From Roseovarius sp. A-2 (lineage in GTDB: Bacteria; Pseudomonadota; Alphaproteobacteria; Rhodobacterales; Rhodobacteraceae): DNA of 64,000 nucleotides. Made by a program: the position numbers and the translations under genes. Below the pieces are notes generated by a model that saw nothing but the letters and a program-made list of their open reading frames with translations, ran no database searches and was not told the origin of the DNA. Positions 35,894-48,028 of this stretch are shown here, in pieces (within the stretch, counting starts at the first letter, position 1; every line of letters starts with the position of its first letter). Where the stretch lies: the NCBI RefSeq assembly GCF_002072155.1, contig NZ_BDIY01000001.1:248001-312000 (forward strand), read 5' to 3'.

Positions 35894-35997
35894 CGCCCCG
35901 CTTCCTTGTGCACCCCCGCACGCCCCCTGCGCGGTGCTACGGCTTATCTCTGCCGTCCTGCCACCCTACCTTCGCATCAAAGAAGGAGGGCATCATC

Positions 35998-36972
35998 ATG
36001 GGCCAACTGGTCAACGGCGTCTGGCAAGACACTTGGTACGACACCAAATCGACGGGCGGAAAATTCGTCCGCTCGACCGCGAAATTCCGCAACTGGATCA
36101 CCGCCGACGGCAGCCCCGGCCCCTCGGGTGGGGGCGGATTCAAGGCGCAAAGCGGGCGTTATCACCTCTACGTGGCCTATGCCTGTCCCTGGGCACATCG
36201 CGCGCTGATCTTTCGCAGCCTCAAGGGTCTGGAGGATCATATCGGTGTCTCGGTCGTGCATCCCGACATGCTGTCCGAAGGCTGGGAATTCCGCACCGAT
36301 TTTGCCGGTGCCACCGGTGACCGGCTCTACGGGTTGCCCTATGCCCGCGACATCTATCTCAAGGTCGATCCCGAGATATCGGGCCGCGTGACCGTGCCGA
36401 TTCTGTGGGATACCGAGCGCGAGACCATCGTCTCAAATGAGTCGTCCGAGATCATCCGCATGTTCAACTCGGCCTTTGACGGGATCACCGGCAACACCGA
36501 CGATTACTGGCCCAAGGACCTGCGCGATGCCATCGAGCCGGTCAACGCGCGCATCTACGACACCGTCAACAACGGTGTCTACAAATCCGGTTTCGCCACC
36601 TCACAAGAGGCCTACGAGGCCGCTGTCTATCCGCTTTTCGACACCCTTGACTGGCTGGAAGAGCGGCTGTCGCAGAACCGCTACCTGATGGGCGAGCGGC
36701 TGACCGAGGCCGACTGGCGGCTCTTCACCACGCTCATCCGCTTCGATCCGGTCTATCACCTGCATTTCAAATGCAACCGCCACCGGATCGTCGATTACCC
36801 CAATCTCTGGGGCTATCTGCGCGAGCTTTACCAATGGCCGGGAGTGCGCGAGACGGTGGATTTCGACCATATCGTGCGGCACTACCATTACAGCCATGAC
36901 ACCATCAATCCGCACCGGATCATCCCGATCAACCCGCGCCCCGATTACGACGCGCCGCACGGGCGCGGCTGA
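35998..36972 (+). CDS. glutathionyl-hydroquinone reductase (Xi-class GST)
   Basis: A 324-residue omega/Xi-class glutathione transferase. YHLYVAYACPWAHRALIFRS holds the catalytic Cys (CPWAHR), and DLRDAIEPVNARIYDTVNNG plus LTEADWRLFTTLIRFDPVYH identify the glutathionyl-hydroquinone reductase group (YqjG/PcpF type). Such enzymes remove glutathione from glutathionyl-hydroquinones. GAAGGAGGG directly upstream fixes ATG 35998; an earlier in-frame ATG at 35839 lies in the hairpin region and is not credible. Confidence 0.92.
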   Translation: MGQLVNGVWQDTWYDTKSTGGKFVRSTAKFRNWITADGSPGPSGGGGFKAQSGRYHLYVAYACPWAHRALIFRSLKGLEDHIGVSVVHPDMLSEGWEFRTDFAGATGDRLYGLPYARDIYLKVDPEISGRVTVPILWDTERETIVSNESSEIIRMFNSAFDGITGNTDDYWPKDLRDAIEPVNARIYDTVNNGVYKSGFATSQEAYEAAVYPLFDTLDWLEERLSQNRYLMGERLTEADWRLFTTLIRFDPVYHLHFKCNRHRIVDYPNLWGYLRELYQWPGVRETVDFDHIVRHYHYSHDTINPHRIIPINPRPDYDAPHGRG

Positions 36973-36977
36973 GGGCG

Positions 36978-37790
36978 TCAGGCGTCGAGCCGGTCGAGGA
37001 ACCGGCGCATCTCGGAGGCGACCTGTTGCGGGTGGGTCATCGGCCCCATGTGTCCCGCCCCGGCGATCACCGCGCGCGCGGCGCGGGGCAGGCGCGTGGC
37101 AAGCCCGTCATTGATGGCCGGGATGATTGCCGGAGAGGTGCTGCCCTCGATCAGCAACACCGGCACGGCGATGCGCCCGAGCGCGTTGCGGGCCAGCATG
37201 CCCCCGGCATCGTCATAGAGCGCCGGAGCGGCAGCCTCGATGAGCGGCATCTGCGCGGCGAGCCCGGCCTGAACCGGTGCGGGCAGATCGTCCCATCTGC
37301 GCCCGTCGCCCCAGACCCGCAGAAAGCCTTGCGCCGCGCGCGCCATGTCGCCCGAGGCGATGCCCGCGTCATACTCGGCCATCTCGGCCATATGTTCTGC
37401 GCGGATCTGTGGCTGATCGGCCAGCGCCACGGCGAAGAATACCGGCTCGTAGAGGATCAGCGCGCGCACCAGATCGGGATGCTCCACCGCCAGCCGCAGC
37501 GCCACTGTCGCGCCGAAGGAATGACCGATGATCACGGTGGGACGGTCGAGAAAATCCGCCGCGATCGCGGTGCTGGCCGCCTGTATCTCGCCGGTGCCCT
37601 GCCACGGATCGCTCTGCCCATGGCCGGGCAGATCGAAGGCGGTCAGGTGCACGTCATTCCCGAGCAGGCGCATGATCCCGGCCCAGCTGCGCGAATGCGA
37701 CAACGAGCAATGCAATCCGAGCGCCGGGTGCGGTCCGGTGCCGAAAGTCGTCCAGTGGGTCGCGTGGCCCGCGCGGCGCGCCTTGGGCAT
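36978..37790 (-). CDS. alpha/beta hydrolase
   Basis: A 270-residue alpha/beta-fold hydrolase. IIGHSFGATVALRLAVEHPD contains the nucleophile elbow GHSFG, FDLPGHGQSDPWQGTG the oxyanion region, and GAGHMGPMTHPQQV near the C-terminus the catalytic His. The substrate is unknown. ATG 37790 (MPKARRAGHATHWTTFGTG) lies four bases after the stop of the GST-kappa-like gene on the same strand, so the two form an operon. Confidence 0.87.
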   Translation of the reverse strand: MPKARRAGHATHWTTFGTGPHPALGLHCSLSHSRSWAGIMRLLGNDVHLTAFDLPGHGQSDPWQGTGEIQAASTAIAADFLDRPTVIIGHSFGATVALRLAVEHPDLVRALILYEPVFFAVALADQPQIRAEHMAEMAEYDAGIASGDMARAAQGFLRVWGDGRRWDDLPAPVQAGLAAQMPLIEAAAPALYDDAGGMLARNALGRIAVPVLLIEGSTSPAIIPAINDGLATRLPRAARAVIAGAGHMGPMTHPQQVASEMRRFLDRLDA

Positions 37791-37794
37791 GATC

Positions 37795-38394
37795 TCAGAG
37801 TTTGCCCGCCAGATGCAGGTCGAGGTCTTCGAGCCGGTCCTGGCCCCAGAAGCTCTGCCCGCTATCGACCACGTAGAACGGTGCGCCGAAGACGCCGGCA
37901 TTGACCGCCTCTTCGAGATTGGCGGCATAGGTCTCGGCCCCGCTCAGCAGGCCCCTGTCGGCGAGCGCCGGATCGAAGCCCGACTTCTGCAGGCAATCGC
38001 GCACCACAGCATCCTCGGCGATGTCGCGCTCCTCGGCCCAGCAGGCGCGCAGAACCGACTGCACCAGCGCGCCGACATCCCCGCCGCCCGCGTTCTGCGC
38101 GGCGATGATCGCATAGGATGAGGGTGCTGGGTTGGTCGGCCAGTGCGCGGGCTTGAGATTGAGCGGCAGACCGCGCTTTCTTGCCTGACGCGGCAACTCC
38201 TGCGCGCGATAGGCGTTGCGCGATGGGTGCCGGTCGGCGGGGGCCGCGCCGCCGGTACGTGCAAACAGCGCCATGATGTCAAGCGGCTTGTAGGTGACAT
38301 TTGCGCCATGCCGGGCCGCGATCTCCTCCAGCCCAGCTCCTGCCAGATAGGCAAAAGGCGACAAGGTCGAGAAAAAATAATCTATATGGGCCAT
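37795..38394 (-). CDS. 2-hydroxychromene-2-carboxylate isomerase-like (DsbA/GST-kappa fold)
   Basis: A 199-residue protein of the thioredoxin-fold HCCA isomerase family. MAHIDYFFSTLSPFAYLAGA has the catalytic Ser in the position used by GST-kappa for glutathione binding, and GVFGAPFYVVDSGQSFWGQD near residue 170 is the family signature. It isomerises 2-hydroxychromene-2-carboxylate in aromatic degradation or acts on an unknown glutathione-linked substrate; no aromatic pathway genes are nearby. It precedes the hydrolase gene and is divergent from prs. Confidence 0.88.
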   Translation of the reverse strand: MAHIDYFFSTLSPFAYLAGAGLEEIAARHGANVTYKPLDIMALFARTGGAAPADRHPSRNAYRAQELPRQARKRGLPLNLKPAHWPTNPAPSSYAIIAAQNAGGGDVGALVQSVLRACWAEERDIAEDAVVRDCLQKSGFDPALADRGLLSGAETYAANLEEAVNAGVFGAPFYVVDSGQSFWGQDRLEDLDLHLAGKL

Positions 38395-38498
38395 TTCACA
38401 GCTCTCTCCGTTCGCATGACTTTGCGCGACCCTAGGCGCATGCTAAGCGGTGTGCAACAACACGAATCTGTCACATGGATCATTCCGGGAACCTCATC

Positions 38499-39515
38499 AT
38501 GCCTTCCACACCGCAACCCAAGCTGATTTCCGGCAATGCGAACCTGCCGCTCGCCAAGGCCATCGCGCGGCGCATGTCGATGCATCGGGGGGTCGATGTG
38601 GGGCTCTGCGATGCGCGGATCGAGCGGTTCAACGATCAGGAAATCTTTGTCGAGGTCTACGAGAACGTGCGCGGCGAGGACATGTTCATCATCCAGCCCA
38701 CCTCGAACCCGGCCAATGACAACCTGATGGAACTCTTGATCATGGCCGACGCGCTGCGCCGGTCCTCGGCCCGGCGGATCACCGCCGTGATTCCCTATTT
38801 CGGATATGCGCGGCAGGATCGCCGCTCCAAGGCGCGCACGCCGATTTCGGCCAAGCTGGTGGCCAACATGATCGTCGAGGCGGGGATCGAGCGGGTGCTG
38901 ACCATGGACCTGCATGCGGCGCAAATTCAGGGCTTCTTCGATATTCCGGTCGATAACCTCTATGCCTCGCCGATCTTTGCGCTCGACATCATGACGCAGT
39001 TCAAGGGCGTCATGGACGATGTGATGATCGTCTCGCCGGATGTGGGCGGTGTGGCACGTGCGCGCGAGTTGGCCAAGCGCATCAACGCGCCGCTCTCGAT
39101 CGTCGACAAGCGCCGCGAAAAAGCGGGTGAAGTGGCCGAGATGACCGTGATCGGCGATGTGAGCGACAAAATCTGCATCATCGTCGACGACATGTGCGAT
39201 ACCGCCGGTACAATGTGCAAGGCGGCGCAGCTCCTGTTGGATAACGGTGCACGCGAGGTGCACGCCTATACGACCCATGGTGTCATGTCAGGCCCGGCGG
39301 TCGAGCGGATCACCCATTCGGTGCTGAAATCCATGGTCATCACCGACACGATCCAGCCCACAGAAGCGGTCAAGGCGACACCCAATATCCGCATCATCCC
39401 GACCGCCCCGGTCTTTGCCCAGGCGATCCTCAATATCTGGAGCGGCACGTCGGTCTCGTCCCTGTTCGAGACCCCGACGCTGGAGCCGGTCTATGAGGGG
39501 CAGTTCAGCGGCTGA
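38499..39515 (+). CDS. prs: ribose-phosphate pyrophosphokinase
   Basis: A 338-residue PRPP synthetase. [19 protein letters not shown] opens the protein, [20 protein letters not shown] is the ATP-binding flexible-loop region, [19 protein letters not shown] the divalent-metal His region, and [17 protein letters not shown] the PRPP-binding loop. It makes PRPP from ribose 5-phosphate and ATP for purine, pyrimidine, His and Trp synthesis. ATG 38499 is used; an in-frame ATG at 38475 would add eight residues. Confidence 0.95.
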   Translation: MPSTPQPKLISGNANLPLAKAIARRMSMHRGVDVGLCDARIERFNDQEIFVEVYENVRGEDMFIIQPTSNPANDNLMELLIMADALRRSSARRITAVIPYFGYARQDRRSKARTPISAKLVANMIVEAGIERVLTMDLHAAQIQGFFDIPVDNLYASPIFALDIMTQFKGVMDDVMIVSPDVGGVARARELAKRINAPLSIVDKRREKAGEVAEMTVIGDVSDKICIIVDDMCDTAGTMCKAAQLLLDNGAREVHAYTTHGVMSGPAVERITHSVLKSMVITDTIQPTEAVKATPNIRIIPTAPVFAQAILNIWSGTSVSSLFETPTLEPVYEGQFSG

Positions 39516-39550
39516 GCGGGGCAGGGCGGGCGCTTCCCGTCGCGCGCGCC

Positions 39551-39904
39551 TCAGTAGACATCCTGCCAGTCATCCTCGTGAAAGGCCGCGCCGATGGCGA
39601 GCCATCGGACCCGCACCCGCGCCACACGGGTGTCGGACCAGGTGCGGAACACCACCTCGAACCCCTTGCGGGTGATCTTTTCGGCGGTCACATCCGCGCG
39701 CGCGTTGGTGCCGCTGTCCATGTCCCACAGCGACATCGAGACCTGCACGACGGGCTCCTCCTTGAACTCGGTCGTGAAGGTAATCTTCTTGCGCCGCTCG
39801 CGTGCGCCGCGTCCGGTCCACATCGTGCCGCCGTCCTCGTAATCCGAGAACAGCACGTCGTCCCCCTGATCGACGCCGATGGCCTGATTGATGAATACCT
39901 GCAT
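39551..39904 (-). CDS. H-type lectin domain protein
   Basis: A 117-residue protein. The centre and end follow the H-type lectin pattern: FTTEFKEEPVVQVSMSLWDM (beta strand with 'F...P.V.vs...D'), DVTAEKITRKGFEVVFRTWS ('v.a.nvt..gF.v.f.tW') and ARVRVRWLAIG ('v.v.W.A.g'). Family members bind GalNAc-type sugars, but bacterial ones are poorly studied. No signal peptide is present. It lies downstream of the atp operon on the same strand, separated by a strong terminator. Confidence 0.8.
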   Translation of the reverse strand: MQVFINQAIGVDQGDDVLFSDYEDGGTMWTGRGARERRKKITFTTEFKEEPVVQVSMSLWDMDSGTNARADVTAEKITRKGFEVVFRTWSDTRVARVRVRWLAIGAAFHEDDWQDVY

Positions 39905-39963
39905 GATCGCGCCTTTGCTATCTTGCCTGAATTATTACGTATTACTGACTGAATTGAGAACCG

Positions 39964-39995
39964 AAAAAGAAAAAAGGGCCGCAATGCGGCCCTTT
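39964..39995 (-). terminator. intrinsic terminator of the atp operon
   Basis: On the minus strand AAAGGGCCGC and GCGGCCCTTT (39995-39986 and 39982-39973) form a perfect 10-bp stem with an ATT loop, followed by a T-rich run (TTTTTTCTTTTTC). It sits 25 bases after the atpC stop, so it should end the F1-ATPase transcript before the lectin gene. Confidence 0.9.
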
Positions 39996-40020
39996 CATCC
40001 ATGGGGTGTGCACCTGCGGC

Positions 40021-40446
40021 TCAGTTTGCGGAAAGCCCGATATGATCGCCGATCGCAACCATGTCGGACAGGAGCTTGGCCGCCTCGTCAACAGGGCCGG
40101 GCTCGTTGACATAGGTGTCCTGTGCCTTGGTCAGACGGTCGGTCGCCTCGGCGACCATCGCCTTGTAGGCGTCCTGTGTCATGTCCTCACGGGCCACGGC
40201 ACGTTCTGCCAAAATCGAGATGCTCTCGCCGTTGATCTCGGCAAAGCCGCCGGTGACGACATATTCCTTGTCGCCCTCGGGACCGGAGACCCGGACGATC
40301 CCGGGGCGCAGCGTGGTGATGAGCGGCGAGTGATTGGGCATCGCCGTCATGTTGCCCTCGGTTCCGGGGATCTGCACCTCGCGGGCCGCCACCGAGGCCA
40401 GAAGGCGTTCGGGGCTCACGAGATCGAATTGCACTGTCTCAGCCAT
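40021..40446 (-). CDS. atpC: ATP synthase F1 epsilon subunit
   Basis: A 141-residue epsilon subunit. [20 protein letters not shown] starts the beta-sandwich, with [18 protein letters not shown] the conserved loop, and the C-terminal helices are [20 protein letters not shown] and [16 protein letters not shown]. It regulates rotation in the F1 stalk. AGAGGAGG precedes ATG 40446. It is the last gene of the operon, separated from atpD by a spacer holding a large inverted repeat. Confidence 0.95.
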   Translation of the reverse strand: MAETVQFDLVSPERLLASVAAREVQIPGTEGNMTAMPNHSPLITTLRPGIVRVSGPEGDKEYVVTGGFAEINGESISILAERAVAREDMTQDAYKAMVAEATDRLTKAQDTYVNEPGPVDEAAKLLSDMVAIGDHIGLSAN

Positions 40447-40469
40447 ATCGGCCTCCTCTTGCGGCATGT

Positions 40470-40529
40470 GGTGGGGTTCAACCCCACCCTACGCCAAGGT
40501 CGTCATGTAGGGCGGGGTTGAACCCCACC
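40470..40529. repeat. 23-bp inverted repeat between atpD and atpC
   Basis: Arms at 40470-40492 and 40507-40529 are reverse complements with one mismatch, 14 bases apart. Each arm is itself palindromic (GGTGGGGTT-C-AACCCCACC in the left arm). The element sits inside the atp operon, 23 bases upstream of atpC and 6 bases after atpD. It may act as a transcript-processing or attenuating structure that lowers epsilon-subunit output, or be a dispersed repeat. Confidence 0.85.
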
Positions 40530-40535
40530 CCGATC

Positions 40536-42855
<2,320 letters not shown>

Positions 42856-42870
42856 TGCCTTATCTCCCCC

Positions 42871-44409
<1,539 letters not shown>

Positions 44410-44970
44410 TTATCCGACCTCTTTCATTGCATTCTGGAGGGAATCGAGCCGCGAACGGATCGAGGTGTCGATCATCTTCGAGCCCACTTTGACAACAAGA
44501 CCGCCGATGAGGCTTTCATCAACGGTCGCATTCAGTTTCACATCGCGGCCGATCCGGGCCTTGAGGGTTTTTGCCAGCTTGTCGGACTGTGCCTTGGTCA
44601 GCGCCTTGGCGCTGGTCACTTCGGCCTTCACCTCGCCCTTGTCCTCGGCGATCATTTCGTCAAGCTGGGCGATCAGATGCGGCAGCACGAAGAGGCGGCG
44701 CTTGGCGGCCATCAGCGCCAGACCGTTGCGCAGTTCGGGGACCAGCCCCATTTTGTCGGCAATCGCGGCAATCGCCTTGCCCTGCTCGTCCCGGCTCAGC
44801 ACCGGAGAGGCGATGACAGCGCGCAACTCGGCACTGTCGGCGAGGGCTGCGGACAGGTCATTGAGGTTGGCTTCGAGCTTGGCCAGAGATTTGGCCTCTT
44901 TCGCAAGCTCGAAGATCGCAGTGGCATAGCGCGCGGCAATGCCGGAAGAAATCGAAGCTGGTTCGGACAC
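44410..44970 (-). CDS. atpH: ATP synthase F1 delta subunit (OSCP)
   Basis: A 186-residue delta subunit, first gene of the F1 operon. [20 protein letters not shown] at the start and [19 protein letters not shown] at the end are typical. The start is GTG 44970 with GGAAGGGTG just upstream, matching the alphaproteobacterial length; an in-frame ATG at 45105 would add 45 residues unlike the family. It links F1 to the peripheral stalk. The Fo genes are not in the window, as is usual for Rhodobacteraceae where they form another operon. Confidence 0.94.
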   Translation of the reverse strand: MSEPASISSGIAARYATAIFELAKEAKSLAKLEANLNDLSAALADSAELRAVIASPVLSRDEQGKAIAAIADKMGLVPELRNGLALMAAKRRLFVLPHLIAQLDEMIAEDKGEVKAEVTSAKALTKAQSDKLAKTLKARIGRDVKLNATVDESLIGGLVVKVGSKMIDTSIRSRLDSLQNAMKEVG

Positions 44971-45121
44971 GTCCACCCTTCCGATAATCTGGCCCCGGTT
45001 GAGCAGCTGTGACGGCGCGTCACGTCCGGGGGCGTTGGCATACGATGAGACTTGCGAAACATCGAAATTCGGCTGGGGTGTAGCAGAGCCTTCGGTGTCG
45101 GGCAAGCCGCTTGAAAACGAT

Positions 45122-45151
45122 TGTATACTATAGAATACCGTATACTTTCAA
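45122..45151 (-). promoter_or_regulatory. candidate atp operon promoter
   Basis: On the minus strand TTGAAA (45151-45146) and TATACA (45127-45122) are separated by 18 bases, about 150 bases upstream of the atpH GTG. Two copies of the palindromic hexamer GTATAC (45123-45128, 45140-45145) lie within it. The region 44971-45313 between atpH and the lytic transglycosylase is AT-rich and holds no other gene. Confidence 0.4.
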
Positions 45152-45313
45152 CATCTTACCCCAAGTGCGACGGAATGCGCGCTTTTTATCTTTCAAAAAA
45201 CATCACTTTTTCCTACGAATTTGCGATTCCCATGCCTCGAACCCTGCCAAAACCCCTTGCAGACGTTTGCGCTATCAGCGCGAGAGGGACGAAAACCGCC
45301 CCGCCCTCTGGTG

Positions 45314-46630
45314 TCACGACCGCTTGAGCAGCGCCAGCAACTGCTGTGACGGCAGGCCGTCCGGCGTCGCCCCGACCGATTGCTGAAAGGCACGGATCGC
45401 GGCCACGGTATTGGGCCCGACGATGCCGTCGATCTTCTCTACCGCATAGCCCTTGCGCTGGAGGCGGCGCTGCATCTCCTTGCGCTGGTCGAATGTCAGC
45501 GGGTCATAGCCGCGCGGCCAGCTGGCCTGAATTTCCGGCCCGCCCGCGATCCGGTCCGACAGGTGGCCGACGCCCAAGGCATAGGCATCGGCGTTGTTGT
45601 AACGCTTGATCACGTCGAAATTGGCAAAGACCATGAAGGAGGCGCCCGCAGGCCCCGCCGGTTGCAGGATGCGCGCCGAGCCGAAATCGCGCACCGGTCG
45701 CCCGTCGATGCCCACCACGCCGCGTGCCGCCCAGTCCGAGGGCATCCGGCTGGTGCTGCCGAAGGACGCGCCGCGCGGCACCTGCACCTCCATGCCCCAG
45801 GGCATGCCCTTGCGCCAGCCGAACCGCTTGAGATAGGCGGCGGTCGAAGCGAGCGCGTCGGTAGGATCATCCGACCACACGTCGCGTTTGCCATCACCGG
45901 TGAAATCCACCGCATAGGCCTCATACGATGTGGGCATGAACTGCGTGTGCCCCATCGCCCCGGCCCAGGAGCCTTTCATCCGGTCGGGCGTCACATCGCC
46001 CGATTGCAGGATCTTGAGCGCGGCGATCAACTGTTTCTCGAAGAACGCGCCGCGCCGCCCGTCATAGGCCAATGTGGCCATCGAGCCGATCAGCGGCAGA
46101 TCACCCAGACGCTCGCCATAGGTGCTCTCCATCCCCCAGACTGCCGCCACAACCTCTTTCTCGACGCCGTAATGCGCCTCGATCCGGTCCAGGGTGCGGC
46201 GGTGCCGACGCAGGGCACGCTGCCCGTTCTCGACCCGCACAGGCGACACGGCGTTGTCGAGATAATCCCAGATCTCGCGCTTGAATTCGGATTGGTTGCG
46301 ATCCTTGGCCACAACATCAGGGTCGTAGCGCACGCCGCGAAAGGCCCGGTCGAAGACCTGCCCGCTGATCCCCTGCGACAAGGCCCGGCCCCGGAACCCT
46401 GCGATCCAGCGGTCAAACTCCGGATTTGCGGTGACGTGAAAGACCTCTACCCCCGCGGGCCGCATCTGCGGGCGCAGCACCTGCGTCGGCACATCGTTCA
46501 GTACAACCGCCGGTGTGAACGCCGCTCCGGGGCGCGATTGCGGGCGCAGCGATTCCTCGACCGCGCCGGTTGCCCAGGACGGGCTTATTCCAAGAAACAG
46601 GCCCGAAAGCCCCAGTATGACTGCTCGCAT
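45314..46630 (-). CDS. lytic murein transglycosylase (MltB type) with peptidoglycan-binding domain
   Basis: A 438-residue exported enzyme. A signal peptide (MRAVILGLSGLFLGISPSWA) is followed by a Pro-rich linker, and the catalytic domain of the MltB/SltB1 family covers about residues 70-365. Its catalytic Glu is in VVAAVWGMESTYGERLGD, with AGAMGHTQFMPTSYEAYAVD and the EF-hand-like VDFTGDGKRDVWSD. The last 60 residues are a peptidoglycan-binding domain (YAVEKIDGIVGPNTVAAIRA). It cuts glycan strands to 1,6-anhydromuramyl products in the periplasm. Confidence 0.93.
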   Translation of the reverse strand: MRAVILGLSGLFLGISPSWATGAVEESLRPQSRPGAAFTPAVVLNDVPTQVLRPQMRPAGVEVFHVTANPEFDRWIAGFRGRALSQGISGQVFDRAFRGVRYDPDVVAKDRNQSEFKREIWDYLDNAVSPVRVENGQRALRRHRRTLDRIEAHYGVEKEVVAAVWGMESTYGERLGDLPLIGSMATLAYDGRRGAFFEKQLIAALKILQSGDVTPDRMKGSWAGAMGHTQFMPTSYEAYAVDFTGDGKRDVWSDDPTDALASTAAYLKRFGWRKGMPWGMEVQVPRGASFGSTSRMPSDWAARGVVGIDGRPVRDFGSARILQPAGPAGASFMVFANFDVIKRYNNADAYALGVGHLSDRIAGGPEIQASWPRGYDPLTFDQRKEMQRRLQRKGYAVEKIDGIVGPNTVAAIRAFQQSVGATPDGLPSQQLLALLKRS

Positions 46631-46762
46631 CGCCTAGCCCCTTCTGTGTGGCACTTTCGCGGCATGATAACGCGATTGTTTCCAAATCGAAAGTAATCTC
46701 GAGGCGATGTGCGTGGTCTTGCTGATCTTGAACCAGACGTCCGGGCGGGGAACGGTCGAGCC

Positions 46763-47995
46763 TTACTGCGTCTTGAGCGGTGCCCCCCCGGCAAAGCTGT
46801 TACCGTTCACGTAATCGCAGGGTGCCTCCTGCATCTGCAAATGCAACCCGTCACCGTCGAAGGGGTGCGCGCGGGCCAGCGCCTCGTCCACCTCGATGCC
46901 AAGGCCCGGCGTCTCTGGCGGGATGACAAAGCCGTTCTCCACCCGGATGCCGCCCTTGATCAGCGCGTCGTGAAAGGGGGTTTCGATGGTTTCGGCCATC
47001 AGCAGATTCGGGATCGAGGCGGCAAAGTGGATATTGGCGGCCCATTCGACGGGACCGGCATAGAGATGCGGGGCCATTTGCGCATTGTAGACCTCGGCCA
47101 TGGCGGCGACCTTCTTCATCTCCCAGATGCCGCCCGCGCGACCAAGTGCCGGTTGCAGGATCGCCGCCGCGCCGTCGCGCAGGACGGGGGCAAACTCGGC
47201 CTTGGTGGTCAGCCGTTCGCCGGTGGCCACGGGGATGCGCACCGCGCGCGCCACCTGTGCCATCGCGCCGACATTGTCGGGCGGCACCGGTTCCTCGTAC
47301 CAGAGCGGGGAATAGGGCTCCAGCGCCTGTCCCAGACGGATCGCCCCGGCGGTAGTGAATTGCCCATGCGTGCCGAAGAGCAGATCGGCGCGGTCGCCCA
47401 CCGCCTCGCGGATGGCGCGGCAGAACGCCACCGACAGCGAGATATCGGGCATCGCGGGCATATGGCCGCCGCGCAACGTGTAGGGACCCGCCGGGTCGAA
47501 CTTGACCGCCGTATAGCCGCGCGCCACGCAGTCGAGCGCGCTCTCGGCGGCCATCTCGGGCGAGGTCCAGAACGCGGTGAGGTCGTGATGGGGCAGGGGG
47601 TAGAGATAGGTATAGGCGCGGATGCGCTCGTTCATGCGCCCGCCCAGAAGCGCCCAGACCGGCCGGTCGCGCGCCTTGCCCAGAATGTCCCAGCAGGCAA
47701 TCTCCAGCCCCGAGAACGCGCCCATCACGGTGAGGTCGGGCCGCTGGGTGAAGCCCGAGGAATAGGCGCGGCGGAACATCAGCTCGATATTCTCAGGCGA
47801 CTCGCCCTGCATATGGCGGGCGAAGACATCCTCGATCACGGTGCGCATCGCCTGCGGTCCGACCGAGGCGGCATAGCATTCGCCCCAGCCGGTGAGGCCG
47901 TCATCGGTGGTCAGCTTCACCAGTATCCAGTAGCGCCCGCCCCAACCCGGCGCGGGCGGCGATGTGACGATGATGTCAAGATCGGCGAGTTTCAT
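46763..47995 (-). CDS. mandelate racemase/muconate lactonizing enzyme family protein
   Basis: A 410-residue enolase-superfamily enzyme. The N-terminal capping domain (WGGRYWILVKLTTDDGLTG) is followed by the barrel. YTAVKFDPAG lies where the second-strand base is found. LLFGTHGQFT takes the place of the usual DxN ligand, WYEEPVPPDN and ATGERLTT supply the Glu ligands, and MAPHLYAGPVEWAANIHFAA holds the late His. The GTHGQ form is typical of a sugar-acid dehydratase/cycloisomerase branch. The exact substrate is open; D-galactonate-type acids or 3,6-anhydrogalactonate are possibilities. No sugar operon is attached. Confidence 0.82.
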   Translation of the reverse strand: MKLADLDIIVTSPPAPGWGGRYWILVKLTTDDGLTGWGECYAASVGPQAMRTVIEDVFARHMQGESPENIELMFRRAYSSGFTQRPDLTVMGAFSGLEIACWDILGKARDRPVWALLGGRMNERIRAYTYLYPLPHHDLTAFWTSPEMAAESALDCVARGYTAVKFDPAGPYTLRGGHMPAMPDISLSVAFCRAIREAVGDRADLLFGTHGQFTTAGAIRLGQALEPYSPLWYEEPVPPDNVGAMAQVARAVRIPVATGERLTTKAEFAPVLRDGAAAILQPALGRAGGIWEMKKVAAMAEVYNAQMAPHLYAGPVEWAANIHFAASIPNLLMAETIETPFHDALIKGGIRVENGFVIPPETPGLGIEVDEALARAHPFDGDGLHLQMQEAPCDYVNGNSFAGGAPLKTQ

Positions 47996-48028
47996 GTCGT
48001 GCCCTTTCGGTGGCTATTGTCGCGCGCC

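Noticed and set aside
44971..45105. Longer ATP synthase delta subunit starting at ATG 45105
   Set aside because: The extra 45 residues match no family; GTG 44970 has GGAAGGGTG upstream and gives the usual length.
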